A stretch of 64,000 nucleotides of DNA from Flavobacterium sp. 5 (GTDB lineage Bacteria > Bacteroidota > Bacteroidia > Flavobacteriales > Flavobacteriaceae): NCBI RefSeq assembly GCF_002813295.1, contig NZ_PHUE01000001.1:3782001-3846000 (forward strand), in the 5' to 3' direction. A program made the position numbers and the translations under genes. This document shows, piece by piece, positions 34,105 to 43,686 of the stretch (position 1 is its first letter; each line of letters starts with the position of its first letter). The notes under the pieces are model-generated. The model did not search any database. It saw only the letters and a program-made list of their open reading frames with translations, and had not been told where the DNA came from.

Positions 34105-36741
34105 ATGGATGATAAAAAAGAGCTAATTACATGGGCCAAAAATTATTTGAGAGGTGAAGATATTTCTAATGACATTTCTTTCGAAGATTTATATCAAAAC
34201 CTAATTCAATATGAGCAATATGGCTATGCTACTGAAATATTGTTAAAAAAGATTGCTGACAATGAAGATCAAGGCACTGAAATAAAACTTTTTAAATATC
34301 AGGATTTAGCTGATAATGTATACAAAGACAGTACGTTGTCTTCTTATTTTAAATTTGATAAAGCAATTAATATACTCAAGTCCTATTGTGACTTAGAACA
34401 TACAAAAAACTCAAGAACAGTAGGCATTGCAGGTGCAATTTATAAAAACAAGTGGAAGTTTAATCATCAATTTCATAATTTATTGCAATCGCGATCCTAT
34501 TATAAAAAAGGATATTTGATTTGGCAAAACAAAATGCATAAATCGATTCAAACCGAAACCGAGTGTGTTAATACAGCTGTGAATTATGCTAATATTAATG
34601 AGTTAATTGTAATTGAAAATTTAGAACAACTCTCTGAAACTTGTGAAATTACTAGCGAAACAATTGCAAGATTTGAAATAGCACAAAATATAAGAAAAGA
34701 AATTATCGATGCTTATTTGGTAGATGTCGATGAAGTCGTTTTTAAAGATGGAATTGAATCCAAGGAGAAATTATATACAGCTTTGGCTGAAGCTTTTTTT
34801 GGTTTACGAATGTATAAAAAATCATTGTATTTTATTGAATTATATACCCAGGACAAAACAGAGAATTGGCAAATTAAATCATTTAGTAAACAAATCTATA
34901 ATTTGACTAATTATCAAAATAAGGAGAAAGGTCAAAAATCTATAAATAAAGATCCTTTTCATAAAAATGAAATTATAAAGGAAGAACAAAATAAATGTTT
35001 AATTGCTTTAAATCTCAAGGCTAATGAAAGTGAGAATGAAAGTAATGTAAAACAAAAACAGCAAAACAAGCTGGGAATCGGGCTTTCTGGAGGTGGTTTT
35101 AGAGCATCTTTGTTTCATATTGGAGTTTTGGCGGCTTTGGCCGAGAAAGATAAATTAAAAGACATTGAGGTTATTTCATGCGTTTCTGGAGGTTCTATCA
35201 TTGGTGCTTTTTATTATTTAAAAATCAAGCAGTTATTTGAAAGTAAAACTGATGAAAGCATTGTGCAAGAAGATTATATTCAAATTGTAAAAGAAATTGA
35301 AACAGAATTTTTAAGTGCTGTTCAAAAGAATATTAGAATGAGACTCTTAACCAGTTTTTCTAAGAATTTGAAGATGTGGAATGGAGATTCATATTCTCGT
35401 TCTAATAGATTAGGTGAATTGTATGAAGAATATTTTTATAAATCATTACTCCCCAAAAATGATTCATCACCAATTTTTATGAGCGATTTATTTATTGTTC
35501 CTTTTGGTCATGAATCATTCAAATTGAATAATGATAATTGGAAAAGAAGTAATAAGGTGCCACAATTAATTCTAAATGCTACAGCAGTAAATACGGGACA
35601 CAATTGGCAATTTACAGCTTCTTGGATGGGTGAACCACCAACATATATTTCAGATGAATTCGATGTAAAACCACGTTTGAGAAGAATGTATTATGAAAAT
35701 GCACCAGAGCAGTACCAAAAATTTAGATTGGGTTATGCTGTTGCGGCTTCATCATGTGTTCCAGTTTTGTTTCAGCCTCTAGTATTGAAAGATTTGTATA
35801 AAAATTTCAATTTAGAATTGATTGATGGAGGTGTGCATGATAATCAAGGGATAGCATCAATATTAGAGCAGGAGTGTGATGAAATTATTATAAGCGATGC
35901 CAGTGCACAAATGCCAAATCATGCAGTGCATACTGAAAATGCATTGTCCTTGTTTTTTAGAGTTGATACTATTTTGCAGGAACGTTTGCGTGAGATTCAA
36001 TTATTGGATTTAAAATCTCGAAAATATTCGTCAATTGTTAGTAAACTTTCAATTGTCCATCTAAAAAATGGATTGACACAACTTCCTGTGAGTTGGATTG
36101 ATTGTACCGATGTAAATAGGAGTATTTTGTATGATAAAGAAATAGAAGATGAAAATGCACTTTTGAAATATGGTTTGATGAAGAAAATTCAGAAAGGACT
36201 TAGTGAAGTACGAACCGATTTGGATTCCTTTAATGATCTTGAAGCGTATGCTTTAATGTATAGTGGATACAAACAAATGATGCATGAAAATAGTTCTGAA
36301 GCTGTGAAAAAATGGAATTGGAATTTTCTGAAAGTAGCAGAGAATTGCACTCTTCCTGCTAAAGAAAAACAATTGGTAAAACAATTGAAAATTAGCAGTA
36401 CTATTCCTTTTAAGATTATTAAGATGTCAAAAAGTCTAAGTTTTGCAGTTTTAGGAATTGGTAGTATTGTGTTGATTGTAATGCTATTTGGTTTAATTTG
36501 TAATTGGAGTAATCCAAAACCTTTTTATCAAATTGATATCTCTTATGATTTTATAGGAATTACAGTAATTGTTTTTTTAGTTGGTTTTCTATCCAAATTT
36601 TTAGCCAAAGCAATTAATATAGAAAATACAATAAAAAAGAAAGCCATATTATTTTTGCTAATAACATTCGGCTGGGTCTTTTCTATAATTTATATTCGTA
36701 TTTTTAACCCTTGGTATAATAGATTAGGAAAAGTAAAATAA
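34105..36741 (+). CDS. DUF4071/TPR-S-like + patatin phospholipase + membrane domain fusion
   Basis: 878 residues in three parts. Residues ~1-270 are helical, with TVGIAGAIYKNKWKF (105-119) and SYYKKGYLIW (131-140) matching the core of the MAP3K TRAFs-binding/DUF4071 family, also called TPR-S in bacterial conflict systems. Residues ~322-600 are a patatin-like phospholipase: oxyanion loop S328-GGGFR333, nucleophile S361 in CVSGGS, and D574-G-G576. Residues ~775-878 hold two or three membrane helices. The next gene, a racemase, starts at the very next base. In CBASS-type immunity, patatins (CapV) are membrane-degrading effectors switched on by nucleotides, and TPR-S domains are proposed sensors, so a suicide-type defence effector is a good hypothesis. 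The catalytic residues are seen; the immune role is inference. Confidence 0.8.
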   Translation: MDDKKELITWAKNYLRGEDISNDISFEDLYQNLIQYEQYGYATEILLKKIADNEDQGTEIKLFKYQDLADNVYKDSTLSSYFKFDKAINILKSYCDLEHTKNSRTVGIAGAIYKNKWKFNHQFHNLLQSRSYYKKGYLIWQNKMHKSIQTETECVNTAVNYANINELIVIENLEQLSETCEITSETIARFEIAQNIRKEIIDAYLVDVDEVVFKDGIESKEKLYTALAEAFFGLRMYKKSLYFIELYTQDKTENWQIKSFSKQIYNLTNYQNKEKGQKSINKDPFHKNEIIKEEQNKCLIALNLKANESENESNVKQKQQNKLGIGLSGGGFRASLFHIGVLAALAEKDKLKDIEVISCVSGGSIIGAFYYLKIKQLFESKTDESIVQEDYIQIVKEIETEFLSAVQKNIRMRLLTSFSKNLKMWNGDSYSRSNRLGELYEEYFYKSLLPKNDSSPIFMSDLFIVPFGHESFKLNNDNWKRSNKVPQLILNATAVNTGHNWQFTASWMGEPPTYISDEFDVKPRLRRMYYENAPEQYQKFRLGYAVAASSCVPVLFQPLVLKDLYKNFNLELIDGGVHDNQGIASILEQECDEIIISDASAQMPNHAVHTENALSLFFRVDTILQERLREIQLLDLKSRKYSSIVSKLSIVHLKNGLTQLPVSWIDCTDVNRSILYDKEIEDENALLKYGLMKKIQKGLSEVRTDLDSFNDLEAYALMYSGYKQMMHENSSEAVKKWNWNFLKVAENCTLPAKEKQLVKQLKISSTIPFKIIKMSKSLSFAVLGIGSIVLIVMLFGLICNWSNPKPFYQIDISYDFIGITVIVFLVGFLSKFLAKAINIENTIKKKAILFLLITFGWVFSIIYIRIFNPWYNRLGKVK

Positions 36742-37431
36742 ATGAAAAAATTAGGATTGATAGGTGGGATTAGTTGGGTATCAACTGCCGATTATTATAG
36801 ATTTATAAATGAAGGAATTAATGAAAAATTAGGAGGTGTTAATTTTGCTGAATGCATGATTTATTCTTTTAATTATAATGATATCAAAAATAATAATGAT
36901 AATAACGATTGGGAATCAACATTTAATATGTTGTCTAAAGCATCTCAAAGTCTTAAAAACAGTGGCGCTGAAGCAATTATTCTTTGTGCCAATACAATGC
37001 ATGTAATTGCGGATCGTATTCAGGAAAGTATCGGTTTACCTTTGATACATATTGCCACCGAAACCGCAAAAGAAATTCAAAAAACGAATATTAAACGGGT
37101 AGGGCTCTTAGGAACAAAATTCACAATGGAATTGGATTTCTTTAAAGACAAATTATCTGCTCTTGATATTGAAACAATAATACCAGAGACAGATGACAGG
37201 GAATTTATTCATGAAACTATCTTTAATGAATTAGGAAAAGGACTAATACTGGAAAGTACCAAGAAAAGATATCTTTCAATCATAGAAAAATTAATCGATA
37301 ATGGAGCAGAAGGGATAATTCTCGGATGTACAGAAATTCCTTTACTGGTAAAACAAGATGAGGTAAAAGTTCCGGTTTTCGATACTGCTTTAATACATTC
37401 AAATGCTGCAGTAGCATTTGCTTTAAGTTAA
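36742..37431 (+). CDS. Asp/Glu-family amino-acid racemase
   Basis: 229 residues. It begins KKLGLIGGISWVSTADYY, the family start, and contains the two cysteine motifs LCANTMH and ILGCTEIPLL that provide the paired acid/base cysteines of the aspartate/glutamate racemase superfamily. It is cofactor independent and cytoplasmic. It begins at the base immediately after the stop of the patatin fusion, so the two are translated as one unit. A metabolic gene so tightly coupled with a candidate immune effector is odd; it might generate or consume a D-amino acid or a related small signal, or the link may be incidental. No immune function is known for this family. Confidence 0.9.
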   Translation: MKKLGLIGGISWVSTADYYRFINEGINEKLGGVNFAECMIYSFNYNDIKNNNDNNDWESTFNMLSKASQSLKNSGAEAIILCANTMHVIADRIQESIGLPLIHIATETAKEIQKTNIKRVGLLGTKFTMELDFFKDKLSALDIETIIPETDDREFIHETIFNELGKGLILESTKKRYLSIIEKLIDNGAEGIILGCTEIPLLVKQDEVKVPVFDTALIHSNAAVAFALS

Positions 37432-37463
37432 ATTTTTAATTAGATGTTACATTCAGTATTTGC

Positions 37464-38585
37464 TTAACAATTTTTAAGACCTTCTATCAATATATCAATA
37501 TCTTCGGTAGTATTAAAATGGCTAAATGAAATACGAATGTTTGGCTTTTTTAAATCATTTGGTGAAAGCATTTCCGCTAATACATGCGAAGGTCTGATGC
37601 TACCTGATTGACAGGCGCTACCTCGAGAAACAGCTATTCCTTTCATGTCCAAATGGAACAAAATCATGGCTGTTTTACTTTCGTCTAGTGGTAAAGTTAT
37701 ATTGAGTAAATTATAAAAGGTATTTTCTCCATTGATTTTAAAATCTGGAAAATTTACTTTTAGTTTTTCAATAGTATATTCTTTCAATGAGGCAATATAT
37801 TGACTTTCGGTTTCAAGATTTTGATAGGAAAGTTCGAGTGCTTTTGCCATTCCTGCAATTTGATGTATCGCTTCAGTTCCTGGGCGAAGTCCTTTTTCCT
37901 GTTCTCCTCCAAAAAACAAAGGTTGTAAACCTGCATTTTTTCGAACAAAAGCAAATCCCGCTCCTTTTGGACCATGAAACTTATGTGCACTGGCTACTAC
38001 GAAATCAATTGGAGTGTGTTGTAAATCAATTTTAGTTTTTCCGATAGATTGTACGGTATCTGAATGAAATAAAGCATTATGTTCTTGACAAATTTGGCTA
38101 ACTCTGTCAAGATCCAAAATGGTGCCAGTTTCATTATTAATATGCATTAATGAAACTAAGGTTTTTTTTTCGTTTGATAATAATTCGACTAAATGTGTCA
38201 AATCAATTTCGCCATTAGATTTCACATTTACAAAATCCAACTGAATTTTATATTCATTTTGAAGCGCCATTGCTGTATGAAGTACAGCATGATGTTCTAT
38301 TTTGCTAGTGATAATACGTTCTACTTTTAAATCTTTTACAGCCGAACGCATAATCCAATTGTTGGCTTCGGTGCCACAAGAAGTAAAAATGATTTCAGAT
38401 GCAGAAGCATTTATTTGTTTCGCTATCGATTTTCGAGAAAGCTCAAGTATACTTTTGGCATTACGTCCTAAACTATGAGTAGACGAAGGATTGCCATAAT
38501 CTTCGGTTAGTATTTTGGTCATTTCCAGGATCACTTCGGGATGCAGTGCAGTAGTAGAGGCGTTATCGAGATATACTTTTTTCAT
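37464..38585 (-). CDS. cysteine desulfurase (NifS/IscS family)
   Basis: 373 residues. PLP lysine K202 sits in SAHKFHGPKG and the sulfur-carrying cysteine C325 in RGSACQSG; NNETGTILDLD and the H-S-D-T-V-Q-S region are also typical. It delivers sulfur for Fe-S clusters or tRNA thiolation. It lies two bases after an EamA transporter gene on the same strand, an arrangement with no obvious functional meaning. Without neighbouring isc or suf genes I do not name it iscS. Confidence 0.93.
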   Translation of the reverse strand: MKKVYLDNASTTALHPEVILEMTKILTEDYGNPSSTHSLGRNAKSILELSRKSIAKQINASASEIIFTSCGTEANNWIMRSAVKDLKVERIITSKIEHHAVLHTAMALQNEYKIQLDFVNVKSNGEIDLTHLVELLSNEKKTLVSLMHINNETGTILDLDRVSQICQEHNALFHSDTVQSIGKTKIDLQHTPIDFVVASAHKFHGPKGAGFAFVRKNAGLQPLFFGGEQEKGLRPGTEAIHQIAGMAKALELSYQNLETESQYIASLKEYTIEKLKVNFPDFKINGENTFYNLLNITLPLDESKTAMILFHLDMKGIAVSRGSACQSGSIRPSHVLAEMLSPNDLKKPNIRISFSHFNTTEDIDILIEGLKNC

Positions 38586-38587
38586 GC

Positions 38588-39511
38588 TTATATAGATTTT
38601 GAATCTTGAGCAATTGCTTTGGATTTATTTTTTTTGCCAAATAATATTTTCTTATTAAAAATAATAATGGAGAACAAAATAAGAGAATAGGATACCATTT
38701 GAAGCAAACTAACTTCCTCTTTAAAGTAAAAAACAGCCAGAGTAAAATTGATTATCGGATTGATATACATTAGGATTCCAACAGTAGATGAGTCCAGACC
38801 TTTTAATGCGTACAGGTTTAAAAAAAGCGGAATAATTGTAAAGAATACAACGATGCAAAATAAACACGTATAAAATAAAGGATCAACAGGAATTGCTCCA
38901 CTGTAATTTGGATAAAAAGGTAAAATAAGTAAAGCAATAAAAAGTAACTGAATGTTCAAAATTACAAATTTATCAATTTCACTATTCTTGCGCTGACTAA
39001 CCAAATACAAGGCATAGGTTGAGGCAACAACAAGGCTGTAAAAAATATCTTGAAAATGATTAAGGGATAATAAAATACAACTTATTGTACTGATGCACAC
39101 TGCTATCCATTTCCATTTGTTTAATTTTTCTTTTAACAAAAAGAAAGCAAAAACAGTGGTTAAAATTGGGCAAATTAAATAAGCGAGTGAACCTGCTTTG
39201 ACATTTATATGATTAATTACATATATAAAAATCAACCAATTGGAAGCTAAAATCAAACTTCCTACCAAGGTTAATATGATGATTTTTCGTTTTGTTTGTT
39301 TTGACATTATACTAAAATCATCCCAGTTTTTTTTAAGCTTTTTTCTTCTGAAAATTAGATTTATGGAAGTCAATGTAAATACACTAAAAAACACGCGATA
39401 GAATAGTATATCGAGAGAGGGATAACTGGAAATTGGTTTTAAAGCCAGACTGAAAAATCCCCAGAGAAAAAAAGCTGAAAAAGCTGCAAAGTAATAGTTG
39501 TATTTTTTCAT
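38588..39511 (-). CDS. EamA/RarD-type drug/metabolite transporter
   Basis: 307 residues with ten predicted membrane helices in two EamA repeats (for example FSAFFLWGFFSLALKPI at the start and GLDSSTVGILMYINPIINF near 250). The initial segments are like the RarD subgroup. It is an inner-membrane permease with unknown substrate, cotranscribed with the cysteine desulfurase two bases downstream. Confidence 0.85.
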   Translation of the reverse strand: MKKYNYYFAAFSAFFLWGFFSLALKPISSYPSLDILFYRVFFSVFTLTSINLIFRRKKLKKNWDDFSIMSKQTKRKIIILTLVGSLILASNWLIFIYVINHINVKAGSLAYLICPILTTVFAFFLLKEKLNKWKWIAVCISTISCILLSLNHFQDIFYSLVVASTYALYLVSQRKNSEIDKFVILNIQLLFIALLILPFYPNYSGAIPVDPLFYTCLFCIVVFFTIIPLFLNLYALKGLDSSTVGILMYINPIINFTLAVFYFKEEVSLLQMVSYSLILFSIIIFNKKILFGKKNKSKAIAQDSKSI

Positions 39512-39740
39512 TGAAAAGTAAAATTCTGCACAAAGGTAAGAATTTCTAAAACCAATAAAATGAATTTGGTTTAGATGTTAAGGAATGAATTGGTATAATT
39601 GAGATTTCATAAAATTGAGTTCTTTGTTGTTTTGCTTGTTATAGTATTAATAATATAAAAATAGGGTAGCGTAAAAGATTAAATTGACTGTAATGGATAT
39701 GTTTTTGATCTCTAAAGTTTACGGAACAAATTAAATATTA

Positions 39741-39748
39741 TATTTTTG
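39741..39748 (+). promoter_or_regulatory. -7 promoter box of the 39766 lipoprotein gene
   Basis: TATTTTTG 18 bases before the start codon; a good match to TAnnTTTG. Confidence 0.5.
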
Positions 39749-39765
39749 TTCAAAATAAAAGAAGA

Positions 39766-40719
39766 ATGAAACGATTTTTGGGAATTTTATGTTGTGTATT
39801 TGCTTTTTCAGGTTGTGATGATGGAGATTTAGTAGTAGATACTATTGATTTTACTGAAGTAGCTACAAGTACTTGTGGAGAAGCTAATAATTTGATATTT
39901 AAATTAAAAGATGGTGAATCTTTGATAATAAATGTTCCTGATGGTACTTTTAAGATGCAGCCAACGGTTGAGCCTATTAAGTTACCTATCAATCCATTGA
40001 ACCAAGTTGTGTATAATTTTTATGACGGAAAAGTATCTTCAAATAATATTTGTGCTTTGATTCCTCCCGCGACTCCCAATATAAAAACACAATGGAATGC
40101 TGCTTCTGGTGTTATTGAAATTACAACAGAAACTGTTAAAAAGTTTACTGAGGCCGATAATAGTACAAGAATAACAGGATATAAGCATAATATTATTTTC
40201 ACAAATATCACTTTTACTAAGGGAGATGGAACCACTCAGTTTTATGAAGAGTTCATTTTTGGGGATTATTTACAAAATGTAACTACTTCATTACCATTTG
40301 CTTTTGATGAAAAATTAAATATTTGTGATGATAATGGGGTTGTATTCGAAATTAGTGCTAGTGAAACGTTTACACTTAATATTGACCCAGAATTAATTCT
40401 CAATGAAGATACACCTCCAGGTCAACCTAGAACTGGGGTTATAGGGGTAGTTAATAATAAACTGACTTACTGCTTGTTTAATAGTGTGGTGACTGATCAA
40501 ACTTACTTCTGTCAATCTACACAGCCTGCATTGCCTACTGTTAAGGAAGAATGGACAGGAGTTCCAGGAGGCACTATTGAGGTTACTACAGTAACATCTG
40601 GACCTAATGTTTTTAAACATACAATAGTACTAAAAAGTGTAAGTCTTGCATCTGGTCTTAGCAATTTTCAATTGGGAGATAATTATTTATACGGAAACTT
40701 ACAAACCGTTAAACCGTAA
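39766..40719 (+). CDS. lipoprotein of unknown function with two repeated beta domains
   Basis: 317 residues. A lipoprotein signal ends FAFSGC (C17), followed by Asp-rich DDGD, a surface-export-like start. The body has two similar halves: each contains a phrase like VVYNFYDGKVSSNNICALIPPATPNIKTQW or KLTYCLFNSVVTDQTYFCQSTQPALPTVKEEW, followed by GVIEITTETV / GTIEVTTVTS and a hydrophobic pair of strands. The duplication is visible by eye. No family is recognised, but such lipoproteins are common in Flavobacterium. Confidence 0.8.
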   Translation: MKRFLGILCCVFAFSGCDDGDLVVDTIDFTEVATSTCGEANNLIFKLKDGESLIINVPDGTFKMQPTVEPIKLPINPLNQVVYNFYDGKVSSNNICALIPPATPNIKTQWNAASGVIEITTETVKKFTEADNSTRITGYKHNIIFTNITFTKGDGTTQFYEEFIFGDYLQNVTTSLPFAFDEKLNICDDNGVVFEISASETFTLNIDPELILNEDTPPGQPRTGVIGVVNNKLTYCLFNSVVTDQTYFCQSTQPALPTVKEEWTGVPGGTIEVTTVTSGPNVFKHTIVLKSVSLASGLSNFQLGDNYLYGNLQTVKP

Positions 40720-40743
40720 AGAGAAGTTATTCAATAATAAAAA

Positions 40744-40776
40744 AACGTCAATGCTAATACCATTGACGTTTTTTTA
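40744..40776. terminator. bidirectional terminator
   Basis: AACGTCAATG/CATTGACGTT stem flanked by A and T runs, between the convergent lipoprotein and Smr genes. Confidence 0.9.
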
Positions 40777-40796
40777 TGGAATACAATTAGAGCTAT

Positions 40797-41345
40797 TTAT
40801 TTGTTTTGTTTAAAATATACTTCGGTAGCACCCTGACCATATTTTTGATAATTGGCTTCCTGAAAAACAATATTGTCATAGCGTCCTAAAAGAAAATCCA
40901 GTTCGGCTTTTAGTATACCTTCGCCTACGCCGTGAATAAAAACAATTTTCGGAATTCGGTTGCGGATGGCAAATTCAATGTGGCGTTGAGCAGTTTCCGC
41001 TTGCAGTGTCAAAATATCATAATTGGACATTCCGCGTTTATTGGGAACCAATTTTTCGATGTGTAAATCAAATTCGGGAACCGGTAATTCGTTTTTGTCT
41101 TTTTTCTCTTTGACAAAACTTCGTGGTTTTGGAATTTCCTTTTCCTTTTTTATTTCATTGATATTAATACCCTTGATTCCATCCATTAGGTTGGTTGATT
41201 CACCAATTTTAATGAGTTCGTTGGCTGCAAAATTCATCACAAAACCATCTTCAGTTTCGATAGTGACTACTTTATCTTTTACAGATAAAACCACACCATC
41301 AACCGCTTCATCCAGCACTGATACTTTATCTCCTTTATTGAACAT
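40797..41345 (-). CDS. DUF2027/Smr-domain protein
   Basis: 182 residues. Residues 1-60 are an SH3-like beta domain (KGDKVSVLDEAVDGVVLSV); a Lys/Glu linker follows, and residues ~90-182 form a Smr domain with DLHIEKL at its start and IPKIVFIHGVGEGILKAEL, the HGxG motif. Smr domains nick or bind branched DNA or RNA; this two-domain form is typical of Bacteroidota. Its ATG overlaps the end of the small membrane protein gene upstream by 11 bases. Confidence 0.88.
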   Translation of the reverse strand: MFNKGDKVSVLDEAVDGVVLSVKDKVVTIETEDGFVMNFAANELIKIGESTNLMDGIKGININEIKKEKEIPKPRSFVKEKKDKNELPVPEFDLHIEKLVPNKRGMSNYDILTLQAETAQRHIEFAIRNRIPKIVFIHGVGEGILKAELDFLLGRYDNIVFQEANYQKYGQGATEVYFKQNK

Positions 41346-41520
41346 CGTCTTCGTTATTATCTTCGTTTTTACTTGGAGTTTTGCTGCTTAAACGCATCAT
41401 TCCCATCATGAAAATGACAATGGCAATCACCATTACATATACATTTTTATCGGCGCTTGTTTGTTCGTAGAACGCAACACCTATGGCCAAAGCCATTATC
41501 AGGATTACAATTTTTTTCAT
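41335..41520 (-). CDS. small membrane protein
   Basis: 61 residues from ATG at 41520 (MKKIVILIMALAIGVAFY); seven more residues are possible upstream from 41541. Two membrane segments (KKIVILIMALAIGVAFYEQ and VYVMVIAIVIFMMGMMRL) are separated by a short polar loop, and an acidic tail follows. It overlaps the Smr gene by 11 bases. Function unknown. Confidence 0.7.
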   Translation of the reverse strand: MKKIVILIMALAIGVAFYEQTSADKNVYVMVIAIVIFMMGMMRLSSKTPSKNEDNNEDDVQ

Positions 41521-41723
41521 TATTTCATTTTCAGGCTTCAAAAATACTAAACTTTAGGAGAGTTTTGTTTAAAGCTGTTGGGATTTTCAAAATTCGTTTC
41601 TATGATTTACTATTTTCTTTGCTTTTGTCAATGTGGTTGTTTTGTTTTTCGAGAAAGATAAGTTTGTAGTATAACTGTCTGTAATAGAAATGTGATAATA
41701 ATTTTGTAAAAAAAAAACATAAG

Positions 41724-42085
41724 CTCGCCTACCAAAACTAGAGGAGGACATACTGTAAAGGATAGGGAGGTATACAAAAAGTATAGTAGAGTATATAAAA
41801 ACTATAGTTAACTATATAAATTGTATATCTAGTTATATAAAAAGCATGGTTGAGCCTACCAAAATGATAGCTATGCCATACTAAAACTATGGCTCGCCTT
41901 AATAATTTGTATGTACCACTTATTAAAACAGAAGGAGAGCCTATAAAAATGATAAGCGCGCTTATCAAAATCGAAGGTTAACCTATCAAAATGATATGCA
42001 TCGCCTTCGATTTTGGTAGGCGCGCTTGTCTAATAAATAGGCTGTGCCTACAAAATTGATATGCGAGCCTTACTATTAGTATGGC
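41724..42085. repeat. minisatellite of 17 palindromic units (~21 bases)
   Basis: The consensus unit GCCTATCAAAATGATAGGC is a perfect inverted repeat around AAA. Individual units differ but often keep complementarity, for example TATAC/GTATA at 41771-41785 and CCATA/TATGG at 41876-41892. Near 42001 a unit is inverted. It lies between a small membrane gene and the CreD gene; with the dispersed element that follows, it accounts for nearly all of the 783-base gap. Confidence 0.85.
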
Positions 42086-42209
42086 CAAATACTTTGCATA
42101 AGTATTTGAGAGGAATGTTGATTAATCGCATTTGTTTTTGATTGCTATTGTTTGTGAGTTTGTTTCGCTCCTTGCAATGATTCTGTAAATGTTCTTAATA
42201 AACGTGATG

Positions 42210-42290
42210 CCCTAGCCCTGATAGTAGTGAAAATCCTTGTGGGCCGGCGTTCGGCCCACAAGATTGTAGCGGATAGCAGGAAATAGCTCC
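42210..42290 (+). repeat. dispersed flavobacterial element with a GC-rich hairpin insert
   Basis: Ends CCTAGCCCTGATAGTAGTG and AGCGGATAGCAGGAAATAGC; the interior is a 27-base palindrome CTTGTGGGCCG/CGGCCCACAAG. A relative with a longer, unrelated interior is at 49983-50128 (opposite strand). Both sit directly after a gene end. Confidence 0.7.
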
Positions 42291-42303
42291 TAATTATTCT
42301 ACT

Positions 42304-43662
42304 TTATTTATTCCAATCAATTTTTCGGGAAAAGTACATTACTGCTGCTAATATGCAGAATAAACCGATGCTTCCTACTAATAAAGCGTAGTTTTCTAAT
42401 TGGATAATTACGTAGATAAAGGTGTATAATCCTGTGAGTGAGGCGGCGATAAATAGTGGGAATTTGCGCTCCTTAAGGATGGAAATCGAGTACAGGGATA
42501 TCAATGTAATGACTGCAAATGCTGCGATTAGGTAGGCTTTCATGAAACTACTGTGCTCGGTGATGGAAATAAGTAGGGTGTAGAATAAAATGAGTGCTAA
42601 ACCAATCATCGAATATTGAAAAATATGAATTTTGATTTTGCTAATTGATTGGATTAGAAAAAAGATTAAAAACGTTAATCCAATTACGAGAAAGCCATAT
42701 TTTGAAGCTCTTTCGTTTTGTTGGTATTGGTTTACTGGAATTACAAAATCGACTCCAAATGCGTAGGTTTTTAAATCAGGAAGATTTTCAAAGAATTGTT
42801 GCGAAAAAGCTCTGTTGATGTGAAGGATTTTCCAATTGGCTGTAAAACCATTGGCATCGATTTTTTTGGTTTTATCATCAGGAAGAAAATTGCCTGTAAA
42901 ACTCGGTGAACTCCAGTTGGATTGCATACTTAGTTGTGTGGTTTTGCCAATTGGGACCATTTTTATTTGTTTACTTCCGTTGTAAGTGATCTCAAAACCG
43001 AAGTTCGTTTTATCTGTTTTTAAAATAGTTTTTAAGTCTATAAAACCAGTTTCTAAGGCTTGTGTGGAATCGTTTGGATTATTGCTGTAAACGGGTTCGA
43101 AAGTAAATTTGGTTCCGCCAAGATTGATTTTTACTTCATTTTTGATGCTTTTTAGATTGGTAGTTTTGATTAGAATGGTGGCTTTGTTCCATTGAATAAC
43201 TTCGGAAGGAATATTTACACTGCTAAAATCGGGTTGAATGTAATGTCCATCGAAATTCATTTTGGAACTATATACGACCGATTCGTAATTGTTACGGTTG
43301 AGTACTTTGGTGGTTACATTGGATTTGGCCTTTAAATCTTCGGGGAAGAAATAAGCGTATTTGGTAATCGCTTTTTGTTGTTTGACAGTTTCGTTGGTTT
43401 TCTGGTTGATTGATAATGTTTCTTCAAATGAAGTGTAAGGTACTTTCAATATAGGTCCATAGAAATAGACGCTTTCGCCCCATTTGTCATTGATTTCGGT
43501 GATGACTTCTTCTTGACGAGTTGAACGTTCAGTTATTAAGTTTTTGACAAATTCCAGAGGAATAAGCAATACGAAAGTTAATATTCCAACCATAATCATT
43601 TTGGCGGTATTGGATTGGAAGAATGGAGTCGGGGTTGGGTTTTGATTTTCTGTTGTTTCCAT
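42304..43662 (-). CDS. creD: CreD-family inner-membrane protein
   Basis: 452 residues, the usual size. One N-terminal helix (MVGILTFVLLIPLEFVKNLI) is followed by a large exported domain with the family's IRER/TRQEEVITEINDKWG region and YFYGPILKVPY, then five or so C-terminal membrane helices. CreD is induced by the CreBC system in Proteobacteria and linked to envelope integrity. Here it is last in a six-gene operon with a winged-helix regulator, so control differs. The name follows the family; function in this group is untested. Confidence 0.88.
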   Translation of the reverse strand: METTENQNPTPTPFFQSNTAKMIMVGILTFVLLIPLEFVKNLITERSTRQEEVITEINDKWGESVYFYGPILKVPYTSFEETLSINQKTNETVKQQKAITKYAYFFPEDLKAKSNVTTKVLNRNNYESVVYSSKMNFDGHYIQPDFSSVNIPSEVIQWNKATILIKTTNLKSIKNEVKINLGGTKFTFEPVYSNNPNDSTQALETGFIDLKTILKTDKTNFGFEITYNGSKQIKMVPIGKTTQLSMQSNWSSPSFTGNFLPDDKTKKIDANGFTANWKILHINRAFSQQFFENLPDLKTYAFGVDFVIPVNQYQQNERASKYGFLVIGLTFLIFFLIQSISKIKIHIFQYSMIGLALILFYTLLISITEHSSFMKAYLIAAFAVITLISLYSISILKERKFPLFIAASLTGLYTFIYVIIQLENYALLVGSIGLFCILAAVMYFSRKIDWNK

Positions 43663-43686
43663 GTTTTTGTTATTAAAGGTTTTTGA

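Noticed and set aside
41724..42085. CRISPR array
   Set aside because: Units vary throughout and there are no constant repeats separated by unique spacers; no cas genes are near.
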